From positions 1 to 11,964 of the forward strand of contig CANGRP010000047.1 of NCBI GenBank assembly GCA_947456005.1: a DNA stretch of 11,964 nt, written 5' to 3'. Shown in pieces: positions 5,852 through 11,964 of the stretch. The notes beneath the pieces are model-generated. The model made no database searches and was not told the DNA's origin. It saw only the letters and a program-made list of their open reading frames with translations. The DNA comes from Caulobacteraceae bacterium. Its GTDB lineage: Bacteria > Pseudomonadota > Alphaproteobacteria > Caulobacterales > Caulobacteraceae. Made by a program: the position numbers and the translations under genes. The first letter of the stretch is position 1. Each line of letters starts with the position of its first letter.

Positions 5852-6202
5852 GTGTCCGAGGTGGTCATCTATCACAACCCGGCCTGCGGGACGTCGCGCA
5901 ACACCCTGTCCCTGCTGCGGGAGAAGGGTGTCGAGCCCCGTGTCGTGGAGTATCTCAAGGCCGGGTGGACCGAGGCCCAGCTGACCTCCCTGGCCGCGCG
6001 CGCAGGGGTCCCCTTGCGGGCCTTCCTGCGCACGCGCGGCGGCGCGGCCGAGGCGCTCGGCCTGACCGCCCCCGACGTGAGCGAAGCGACCCTCGCCGCA
6101 GCGATGGTGCGTGAGCCCATCCTGGTCGAGCGGCCAGTGGTCGAGGGTCCGCGCGGCGTCGCCGTCTGCCGGCCCCCAGAAAAGGCCCTGGACCTTCTCT
6201 GA
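5852..6202 (+). CDS. arsC: Arsenate reductase, glutaredoxin-coupled (ArsC)
   Basis: ArsC reduces arsenate to arsenite in the cytoplasm using glutathione and glutaredoxin. The 116-residue product starts at GTG and reads YHNPACGTSRNTL near its N-terminus, nearly identical to Escherichia coli ArsC. The catalytic Cys12 and the arsenate-binding Arg60, Arg94 (ERPVV) and Arg107 (CRPPE) all fall at the same residue numbers as in the E. coli enzyme. This argues for a working arsenate reductase, not an Spx/YffB relative, which lacks this set. It is shorter than the 141-residue plasmid enzyme because the C-terminal tail is missing, which is common in chromosomal versions. No arsR, arsB or acr3 gene is nearby; it probably shares a transcript with the upstream peptidase, an unusual partner. 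Confidence 0.93.
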   Translation: MSEVVIYHNPACGTSRNTLSLLREKGVEPRVVEYLKAGWTEAQLTSLAARAGVPLRAFLRTRGGAAEALGLTAPDVSEATLAAAMVREPILVERPVVEGPRGVAVCRPPEKALDLL

Positions 6203-6218
6203 GGCCGCCCACGGAAAA

Positions 6219-6242
6219 GGGCCCCGCAGGACAGCGAGGCCC
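6219..6242. terminator. Weak bidirectional hairpin between arsC and adh
   Basis: GGGCC (6219-6223) and GGCCC (6238-6242) form a 5-bp stem with a 14-nt loop in the 63-bp gap between two convergent genes. On the minus strand TTTTCC follows the stem; on the plus strand the tail is CGTTTCGTCTCTT. The short stem makes this a weak call. Confidence 0.35.
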
Positions 6243-6265
6243 CCGTTTCGTCTCTTCCGTTGGGA

Positions 6266-7348
6266 TCAGTCGAAGACGATGACCGAGCGGGCGAGACCGC
6301 CCTTCTTCATGTCGTCGAAGCCCTCATTGACCTGGTCCAGCCGGATGCGCTGGGAGATCATCTGGTCGAGCTTGAGCTTGCCCGACATGTAGAAGTCGAC
6401 CAGGCGGGGCATGTCGACCGGGAAGCGGTTGGAGCCCATCAGCGAGCCCTGGATGCGCTTCTCGCCCAGGAAGGCGGCGCCCGGCAGGGTCACGTTCTGG
6501 CCGATCGGGATCATGCCGATGATGTTGGCCGTGCCGCCCCGGCGCAGCATGTTGAAGGCCTGCTCGGCGGTCTTGGACAGGCCGATGGCCTCGAAGGCGT
6601 GGTGCACCCCGCCGCGGGTCATCTCGAGCACTTCCTTCACCGCGTCGGTCGAGGAGGCGTCGATGAAGTCGGTGGCGCCGAATTCCCGGGCCAGGTTGTC
6701 CTTGCCGGCGAACATGTCGATGGCGATGATCCGGCCGGCGCCGGCGATGGCCGCGCCGTTGATGGCGGAGAGGCCCACGCCGCCGCAGCCGATGACCGCC
6801 ACGGTCTCACCGGGACGCACGCCCGAGGTGTGGATGGCGGCGCCCACGCCGGTCATGACCGAGCAGCCGATCAGGGCGGCGCGGTCCAGGGGCATGTCCT
6901 TGCGGATCGAGACGCAGGCGTGCTCGTGGATCAGCATGTACTCGGCGAATGACGACAGATTCAGGAACTGCGGCAGGGCCGCCCCGTTCTGGGTCAGGCG
7001 GGGTTCGTCGTCGGCGCCGCGCTTGGTCTCGGGGCTGACGCAGAGGGACAGGCGCCCGGTCAGGCAGCTCTCGCAGTGGCCGCAGAAGGCCGACAGGCAG
7101 GTGATGACGTGGTCGCCCGGCTTCACGGTGCGTACTTCGGAGCCCACGGCCTCTACGACGCCGGCGCTCTCATGGCCCAGGACCGCCGGGAGCGGGTGCG
7201 GGTAGGAGCCTTCCATGAAGTGCAGGTCCGAATGGCACAGGCCAGCGGCCTTGGTGCGGACCAGGACCTCGTGCGGGCCAGGCTTGTTGATCTGGACGTC
7301 TTCGATCTGAAGCGGCTTGCCCACTTCGCGCAGAACGGCGGCCTTCAT
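6266..7348 (-). CDS. Zinc-dependent alcohol dehydrogenase (MDR family, NAD-type)
   Basis: This 360-residue medium-chain dehydrogenase should oxidise an alcohol to an aldehyde with NAD. The catalytic zinc ligands are Cys38 (GLCHSD), His59 (GHE) and Cys162 (GCSVMTG). The structural zinc lobe has Cys89, Cys92, Cys95 and Cys103 (CGHCESC....C). The Rossmann motif GCGGVG lies at 187-192, and Asp211 at the end of the second strand favours NAD over NADP. Overall it resembles the class III-like branch, but the substrate cannot be told from sequence. I chose ATG 7348 because GGGGAG sits 8 nt upstream; an in-frame ATG at 7375 would add nine residues without better support. It follows the acyl-CoA synthetase in the same direction after a 110-bp gap, so it may be cotranscribed or have its own promoter. 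The pair would suit alcohol/fatty acid catabolism. Confidence 0.92.
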   Translation of the reverse strand: MKAAVLREVGKPLQIEDVQINKPGPHEVLVRTKAAGLCHSDLHFMEGSYPHPLPAVLGHESAGVVEAVGSEVRTVKPGDHVITCLSAFCGHCESCLTGRLSLCVSPETKRGADDEPRLTQNGAALPQFLNLSSFAEYMLIHEHACVSIRKDMPLDRAALIGCSVMTGVGAAIHTSGVRPGETVAVIGCGGVGLSAINGAAIAGAGRIIAIDMFAGKDNLAREFGATDFIDASSTDAVKEVLEMTRGGVHHAFEAIGLSKTAEQAFNMLRRGGTANIIGMIPIGQNVTLPGAAFLGEKRIQGSLMGSNRFPVDMPRLVDFYMSGKLKLDQMISQRIRLDQVNEGFDDMKKGGLARSVIVFD

Positions 7349-7458
7349 GTCGGCATCTCCCCAAGTCTCGCCCATGCGGGCTGTGTCGCCTTGACCGGCC
7401 TTGCGCGCCGGACTGCTTCGACCTTATCGCCCTTGGTGCGACTGGCGCCAGACTCTTT

Positions 7459-9072
7459 TCAGGCCCCGGCGAGCGTCGCCCTGAGCTCCCGCTTCAGGAC
7501 CTTGCCGGTGGGGCCGATGGGCAGGGCCTCGACGATGCGCACCTCGTCCGGAACCCACCACTTCGCCACCCGTCCGGCGACATGGTCCCTGAGGGCCTGC
7601 GGCTCGGCGTCCTGGCCGGGGCGGAGCACAACCAGCAGCAGGGGGCGCTCGTCCCACTTGGGATGCGGGACCCCGACCGCGGCGGCGAGGGCGACGGCGG
7701 GATGCGAGGAGACGGCATCCTCCAGGTCCAGAGTCGAGATCCACTCCCCGCCCGACTTGATGACGTCCTTGGCCCGGTCCGTGAGGCGCAGATAGCCCTC
7801 GGGGTCGATGGCGGCGATGTCCCCGGTGTCGAACCAGCCGTCGTCGCCGAAGGCCTCGGCGCCATCGTTGCGATAGTAGGCCGAGGCCACCCAGGGCCCG
7901 CGAACCTGCAGGGCCCCGGACTGGAGGCCGTCGCGCGGCAGCACGGCGCCGTCCTCACCGACGATGCGCAGCTCGACGCCCCAGTTGGCCCGTCCCTGCC
8001 GCTGCTTGCGGGCCAGGGCGGCCTCCGCGGTCTCGCCCGCGTGCGCCGCCAGGGGGGTGTTGATCACACCCAGGGGGCTGGTCTCGGTCATGCCCCAGAT
8101 CTGCCGGACATCGGCCCCCAGCCGGTCCTGGACGCGGGAGATCAGGGAGGCCGTCGGCGCCGAGCCGCCCACGGCCACGGAGCGCACGCTGGTCAGGGAC
8201 TGGCCGGTTCCGTCCAGGTGGTCCAGCACGCCCACCCAGATGGTCGGCACGCCGAGGAGGAAGGTCGCCTGCTCGGCCACCGCCAGGTCGCACACGGAAG
8301 GCCCGTCGAGATGCCGTCCCGGAAGGATCAGCTTGGCCCCCACCAGGGGCGCGGCGTAGGGCGTGCACCAGGCGTTGGCGTGGTACATCTGGGCGCAGGG
8401 CAGGATGGCGTCGGCCGCGCCAAGCCCGAAGCAGTCGGGCTGGATGACCGACAGGGCGTGAAGGACGGTCGAGCGGTGCGAATAGAGCACCCCCTTGGGG
8501 TTCCCCGTCGTGCCTGAGGTGTAGCAAAGGGCGGAGGCCTGCCGCTCATCGAGCTCAGGCCAGTCGAAGTGAGGCGAGGCCGCCGCGACCAACTCCTCGT
8601 ACACGAGGGTCCCGCCCGGGGCCGAGGCCGGAAGGTTGTCCTGGTCGGTCATGGCGACGAAGGTCTTCACGGTCTCCAGGCGCCCGGCGATTTCGGGCAC
8701 GAGGTCCGCGAAGGAGATGTCCCAGAACAGCAGACTGTCGCCGGCATGGTTGGCCACCCAGGCCACCTGGTCGGGATGCAGGCGCGGGTTGATGGTGTGC
8801 AGCACCGCCCCCAGTCCGCTGACCGCATAGTAGAGCTCGAAATGCCGGTGGGTGGACCAGGCCAGGGTGGCCACGCGGTCGCCGGGCTTCACCCCAAGGG
8901 ACTGCAGGGCGTTGGCCATGCGTTTCACGCGCTGAAGGGCGTCCGCATAGCCGTAACGGTGGATCGGCCCCTCGACCGTGCGGGTGACGATCTCTCGGGC
9001 GGGGTGCCAGGTCGCCGCATACTCCAGGATGGAGGGCAGGGTCAGAGGCCTGTCCATCATCAATCCGAACAT
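7459..9072 (-). CDS. Long-chain fatty-acid-CoA ligase (AMP-forming)
   Basis: This 537-residue adenylate-forming enzyme activates a carboxylic acid to acyl-AMP and then acyl-CoA. Visible motifs are the P-loop YTSGTTGNPKG (184-194), the A4-type segment PCAQMYHANAWC (225-236), WGMTETSP (326-333), the ATP-binding Asp in FDTGDIA (414-420), the hinge DRAKDVIKSGGEWIS (432-446) and the catalytic Lys524 in PTGKVLKR. Length and local sequence (AVLHTINPRL, VYSHR, GVPTIW) closely follow the Thermus thermophilus long-chain acyl-CoA synthetase and the related DmdB methylthiopropionate-CoA ligases; medium- or long-chain fatty acids are the likelier substrates. AAGGA lies 7 nt before ATG 9072. The gene starts 36 bp after ubiG ends, so they are probably cotranscribed; the alcohol dehydrogenase follows downstream. 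Confidence 0.92.
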   Translation of the reverse strand: MFGLMMDRPLTLPSILEYAATWHPAREIVTRTVEGPIHRYGYADALQRVKRMANALQSLGVKPGDRVATLAWSTHRHFELYYAVSGLGAVLHTINPRLHPDQVAWVANHAGDSLLFWDISFADLVPEIAGRLETVKTFVAMTDQDNLPASAPGGTLVYEELVAAASPHFDWPELDERQASALCYTSGTTGNPKGVLYSHRSTVLHALSVIQPDCFGLGAADAILPCAQMYHANAWCTPYAAPLVGAKLILPGRHLDGPSVCDLAVAEQATFLLGVPTIWVGVLDHLDGTGQSLTSVRSVAVGGSAPTASLISRVQDRLGADVRQIWGMTETSPLGVINTPLAAHAGETAEAALARKQRQGRANWGVELRIVGEDGAVLPRDGLQSGALQVRGPWVASAYYRNDGAEAFGDDGWFDTGDIAAIDPEGYLRLTDRAKDVIKSGGEWISTLDLEDAVSSHPAVALAAAVGVPHPKWDERPLLLVVLRPGQDAEPQALRDHVAGRVAKWWVPDEVRIVEALPIGPTGKVLKRELRATLAGA

Positions 9073-9108
9073 GCGCCAGTCCTTCCCTTGACCCGGGCGC
9101 CCGACCTG

Positions 9109-9858
9109 TCAGTCCGCCCGGCGCGTCACCGTCATCATGTAGTTCACCCCGGAGTCCGACGAGAGCCGCCAGACGCCGGAAAGGGGATCAAAGCTCACCC
9201 CGAACGGCCCCTTCATGTCCAGGGAGGTCCCGGACAGGAAGCCCCGAAGCTCCTCCGGCGTCAGGAACTTCCTCCAGTCATGGGTGCCGGCCGGCAGCCA
9301 GCGAAGGACGTACTCGGCGCCGATCTTGGCCAGCGCCAACGCGCGCAGGGTGCGGTTCAGGGTCGCCACGATCATCAGGCCGCCAGGGGCCAGAAGCCTG
9401 CCGCAGGTGCGCAGGAACTCACCCGGGTCGGCGACATGCTCGATCACCTCCATGTTGAGGATCACGTCGAAGGGCGCCACGCGCTCCGCCTCAAGGGCCT
9501 CGGCTGTGGAGCACAGATAGGTGACGGGAACCCCGGCCTGTTCGGCGTGGGTACGGGCGGTCCCGATGTTCCGCTCCGAGGCGTCGACCCCGGTCACATC
9601 GAAGCCCAGCCGCGACATCGGTTCGGACAGGAGGCCGCCCCCGCAGCCGATGTCCAGAAGCCTCAGCCCCTCAAAGGGCCGGCGGGCATCGCCGTCACGG
9701 CCGAAATGGGCCAGGCCCTGGTCTCGGATGAAGGCGAGCCGGACCGGATTGAAGCGATGAAGGGGGGCGAACTTGCCCTTCGGGTCCCACCATTCGGCGG
9801 CGATGCGTGAGAACCGCTCGACTTCGGCGGGATCGATGCTGGAACCGGGCTCGGGCAT
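9109..9858 (-). CDS. ubiG: Ubiquinone biosynthesis O-methyltransferase UbiG
   Basis: UbiG carries out both O-methylations in ubiquinone synthesis using S-adenosylmethionine, at the cytoplasmic face of the inner membrane. The product of 249 residues (E. coli: 240) opens with IDPAEVERFSRIAAEWWDP, the family signature, followed by FAPLHRFNPVRL. The class I methyltransferase fold shows motif I LLDIGCGGGLLSEPM (about 67-81), the acidic residue ending strand 2 in GVDAS (about 92) and NMEVIEHV (about 133-140). Later THDWRKF and the C-terminal SGVNYM segment also fit UbiG. I used ATG 9858; an in-frame GTG at 9867 would add three residues and neither has a strong ribosome site. It is divergent from lysC, 126 bp apart, and leads the ubiG, acyl-CoA ligase, alcohol dehydrogenase series. 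Confidence 0.95.
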   Translation of the reverse strand: MPEPGSSIDPAEVERFSRIAAEWWDPKGKFAPLHRFNPVRLAFIRDQGLAHFGRDGDARRPFEGLRLLDIGCGGGLLSEPMSRLGFDVTGVDASERNIGTARTHAEQAGVPVTYLCSTAEALEAERVAPFDVILNMEVIEHVADPGEFLRTCGRLLAPGGLMIVATLNRTLRALALAKIGAEYVLRWLPAGTHDWRKFLTPEELRGFLSGTSLDMKGPFGVSFDPLSGVWRLSSDSGVNYMMTVTRRAD

Positions 9859-9918
9859 GGGCCGCACATACCAGAGCCCCGGGCCGGGTGCACAGGGAAA
9901 AGCCCCGGTGCGCAGGTG

Positions 9919-9947
9919 TTGCCCCCTCCCCGCCCGGCCGCTAGAAG
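9919..9947 (+). promoter_or_regulatory. Housekeeping promoter for lysC
   Basis: TTGCCCC (9919-9925), a 14-bp spacer and GCTAGAAG (9940-9947) match the Caulobacter housekeeping consensus TTGACGS-N10-14-GCTANAWC, with 7 of 8 positions in the -10 part. Transcription would start near 9953, giving a leader of about 32 nt, too short for a lysine riboswitch. Confidence 0.65.
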
Positions 9948-9984
9948 GCCTGTCTTTCCGGGTCTGGAGTGCGGATTTCGAGCC

Positions 9985-11235
9985 ATGTCACGGCTGGTCA
10001 TGAAATTCGGCGGCACGTCCGTCGCTGACCTCGAGCGCATCCGGCGCGTCGGGCGGCTCGTCGCCGCCGAGGTCGCGGCCGGGCACAGGGTCGCCGTCGT
10101 CGTCTCGGCCATGGCCGGCAAGACGAATGAGCTGGTGGCCTGGACCGACGCCGCCGGCCCCGCCGCCGAGGGCCTTCCCGCCTCGGATGACGAGTACGAC
10201 GTCGTCGTCGCCTCGGGCGAGCAGGTGACGGCGGGTCTCCTGGCGATGACCCTTCGCAATATGGGTCTACCGGCCCGGTCCTGGATGGGCTGGCAGGTGC
10301 CAATCGTCGCCGACGACGCCCATGGCCGCTCCCGGATCGACGACGTCCCACCGGAGAAGCTCTCCGCCGCCCTGGATTCGGGCGAGGTGGCGGTCATCGC
10401 CGGCTTCCAGGGCGTCACGACCTCGGGCCGGATCGCCACGCTGGGCCGCGGCGGGTCGGACACCAGCGCCGTCGCCATCGCCGCCGCCGTGCGGGCCGAA
10501 CGGTGCGATATCTACACGGATGTGGACGGGGTCTACACCACCGACCCCCGGATCGAATCCCGGGCCCGCAAGCTGTCGCGGATCTCATACGAGGAGATGC
10601 TGGAGATGGCGTCCCTGGGCGCCAAGGTCTTGCAGACCCGGTCCGTGGAGCTGGCCATGGCCCAGAAGGTGCCGGTCCGGGTCCTTTCGAGTTTTGTCGA
10701 GCCGGGCGAGGCCCCGGGTCAGGGCACCATCGTGTGCGACGAGGAAGAGATCATGGAAAAGCGGATCGTCAGCGGAGTCGCCTACAGCCGGGACGAGGCC
10801 AAGATCAGCCTGTTCGGCCTGCCCGATCATCCGGGCGTCTCCTCGGTCATCTTTGGCGCCCTGGCCGACGCCAATGTGAACGTGGACATGATTGTCCAGA
10901 GCCACGCCAGGGTCGCCGATACGGCCAACATGGAGTTCACCGTCGGCAAGCGCGACGCTGGCCGCGCCGTCGAGATCGTCCGCAACCTCAAGGGCCAGGT
11001 CGGATTCGAGGATGTCCAGGTCAACGAGGATGTGGCCAAGGTATCCGTGATCGGGGTCGGCATGCGCAGCCATGCGGGCGTGGCCAAGACCATGTTCGGC
11101 GCCCTCGCCGAGAAGGGCGTCAACATCCAGGTCATCTCGACCTCGGAGATCAAGATCTCAGTCCTGATAGACGCCGCCTACACCGAACTGGCGGTGCGCG
11201 CCCTTCACGCCGCCTACGGCCTCGACAAGCTCTGA
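9985..11235 (+). CDS. lysC: Aspartate kinase (aspartokinase)
   Basis: Aspartokinase phosphorylates L-aspartate, the first step to lysine, threonine, methionine and diaminopimelate. The 416-residue product has the kinase domain first, with KFGGTSV (7-13), VVVSAMAGKTNEL near residue 35, the SGEQVTAGLLA segment and LGRGGSDTSAVA, then two ACT domains (about 265-416) that should bind lysine and/or threonine for feedback control, including FGLPDHPGVSSVIF and SHAGVAKTMFGALAEKGVNI. Length matches the single-function class. The frame is open back to 9916, but ATG 9985 begins MSRLVMKFGGTS, the normal N-terminus, and the predicted promoter lies inside the upstream extension. No strong Shine-Dalgarno precedes it (GGAG is 16 nt away). 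An internal ATG at 10753 may give a separate ACT subunit. It is divergent from ubiG. Confidence 0.96.
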   Translation: MSRLVMKFGGTSVADLERIRRVGRLVAAEVAAGHRVAVVVSAMAGKTNELVAWTDAAGPAAEGLPASDDEYDVVVASGEQVTAGLLAMTLRNMGLPARSWMGWQVPIVADDAHGRSRIDDVPPEKLSAALDSGEVAVIAGFQGVTTSGRIATLGRGGSDTSAVAIAAAVRAERCDIYTDVDGVYTTDPRIESRARKLSRISYEEMLEMASLGAKVLQTRSVELAMAQKVPVRVLSSFVEPGEAPGQGTIVCDEEEIMEKRIVSGVAYSRDEAKISLFGLPDHPGVSSVIFGALADANVNVDMIVQSHARVADTANMEFTVGKRDAGRAVEIVRNLKGQVGFEDVQVNEDVAKVSVIGVGMRSHAGVAKTMFGALAEKGVNIQVISTSEIKISVLIDAAYTELAVRALHAAYGLDKL

Positions 11236-11241
11236 GCCGTC

Positions 11242-11964
11242 CTAGCGGTCCCGCGCCGTGGGCGGGAAGGTCATCGGATACTCGGCCGACCAGTGGTTGG
11301 CGGTGCCGCTTGTCACGTACCAGGACAGGAATAGCGCGCAGATCAGGGCGCCCGGCAGGTAGCTGTTGGTCCGCCGCCAGGTGAAGACGGCGATGATCCC
11401 CACCAGAGCGAGAAGGGGGATGAACTGGAGCGCCACGATCACATTCAGCGGCTCGGTCGGGGTCAGCAGGAGACCGGTTGCGAACAGGGTCGCGTACTGC
11501 AGAGCCGCCAGCACGAAGAAACCCCCGCCCATGACGCCTGCGGCGGTCAGGTAGGTCAGCCGCCGGCTCGCCCCGTCCACTGCGAGGAGGGCGCAGAGGC
11601 CCCGCACGACGATCACGCAGTGAAGAGTCCAGAGCGGCAGATAGGCCAGGAAGATCGGCCAGCGCGCTTCCGTCAGGGGCCGGAAGCCGATCACCCAGAA
11701 GCGGAAGTCTACGTGCAGCAGCCGGTCAACGGCGGCCAGGGCCAGGGCGACGGCCCCGACTGACAGGACGGCTGCGACCAGGGAACGCGGGATATCGACG
11801 CTGAACACCGGACGGCCCCGCCTCAGGAAAAGGGCGATGACAATAGCCAGGACGGTGTTGGCGAGGGCCCAGGCCAGGAGCTGGTTCTGAACCCATTGGG
11901 GAAACAGGGCCGAGGGAAACCAGAGGGCGCCCAGTTTCATGAAGGGCAGGTAGGTCAGGGCCGG
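11242..11964 (-). CDS. Polytopic membrane protein, C-terminal part (5' end outside window)
   Basis: The frame ends at TAG 11244-11242 and is open to the right edge, with eight more in-frame residues (PALTYLPF) before the Met at 11940. That Met has no ribosome site, so the start probably lies beyond the window. The visible 240 residues contain about six membrane spans: around QNQLLAWALANTVLAIVI, SLVAAVLSVGAVALALAAV, FLAYLPLWTLHCVIVV, a Gly/Ala/Leu span, NVIVALQFIPLLALVGIIAVF and GALICALFLSWYV. The opening segment (LPF.KLG...FP.SLFPQ-like, then QN..LAWAL) recalls the membrane tail of certain bacterial alpha/beta-hydrolase proteins, where a hydrolase domain precedes several spans; this is from memory and uncertain. 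The function is therefore unassigned. It is convergent with lysC, 6 bp apart, with no terminator between. Confidence 0.75.
   Translation of the reverse strand, partial: PALTYLPFMKLGALWFPSALFPQWVQNQLLAWALANTVLAIVIALFLRRGRPVFSVDIPRSLVAAVLSVGAVALALAAVDRLLHVDFRFWVIGFRPLTEARWPIFLAYLPLWTLHCVIVVRGLCALLAVDGASRRLTYLTAAGVMGGGFFVLAALQYATLFATGLLLTPTEPLNVIVALQFIPLLALVGIIAVFTWRRTNSYLPGALICALFLSWYVTSGTANHWSAEYPMTFPPTARDR

Noticed and set aside
8569..9810. A 413-residue plus-strand frame opposite the acyl-CoA ligase and ubiG
   Set aside because: It spans two well-supported minus-strand genes and their gap, is rich in Gly/His/Gln/Arg, and has no motif; a shadow.
1..11964. CRISPR arrays, tRNA or rRNA genes, insertion sequences, toxin-antitoxin or defence cassettes
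   Set aside because: I saw no spaced direct repeats, tRNA-like folds, transposase or integrase motifs, or terminal inverted repeats; gene content is that of a stable chromosome.

Overview
The window is high-GC chromosomal DNA from an alphaproteobacterium, most likely a member of the Caulobacterales (Caulobacter/Phenylobacterium/Brevundimonas type). The main reasons are a 231-residue CtrA cell-cycle regulator with an Ala-Ala C-terminus, its divergent placement next to the flagellar export genes fliI-fliJ, GANTC (CcrM methylation) and TTAA (CtrA-type) motifs in the shared control region, and a promoter before lysC that fits the Caulobacter housekeeping consensus. Genus assignment is inference.

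Layout. Positions 2-211 (+) hold the end of a DUF4282-like membrane protein, convergent with fliJ. Positions 215-2320 (-) hold a small predicted membrane protein, then fliI (export ATPase) and fliJ (its chaperone partner), with fliI and fliJ overlapping by ATGA. Positions 2321-2623 form the regulatory region between the flagellar genes and ctrA. The ctrA gene (2624-3319, +) ends at a strong hairpin terminator. It is followed by an ERMP1-like M28 metallopeptidase with a multi-span membrane domain (3423-5837, +) and a glutaredoxin-type arsenate reductase, arsC (5852-6202, +), 14 bp downstream. On the minus strand from about 9858 down to 6266 lie ubiG (ubiquinone O-methyltransferase), a long-chain acyl-CoA synthetase and a zinc alcohol dehydrogenase, all in one direction. 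Divergent from ubiG is lysC (aspartate kinase, 9985-11235, +). Convergent with lysC is the C-terminal part of a polytopic membrane protein that runs off the right edge (11242-11964, -).

How the genes relate. The left third is a cell-cycle/flagellum module: CtrA drives flagellar class II genes in Caulobacter, and here fliI-fliJ shares its upstream region with ctrA. The only four TTAA tetramers I found in the whole 12 kb lie between fliI and ctrA, which fits CtrA control of both sides and autoregulation. The right two thirds are ordinary metabolic and housekeeping genes: peptide degradation, arsenate detoxification, fatty acid activation, alcohol oxidation, ubiquinone synthesis and aspartate-family amino acid synthesis.

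I saw no mobile element, CRISPR array, RNA gene, defence cassette or other clearly new multi-gene system. The best leads are the small protein between ctrA and fliI, the arrangement of CtrA/CcrM motifs, a likely TTG start for fliI, and a possible internal translation start in lysC.
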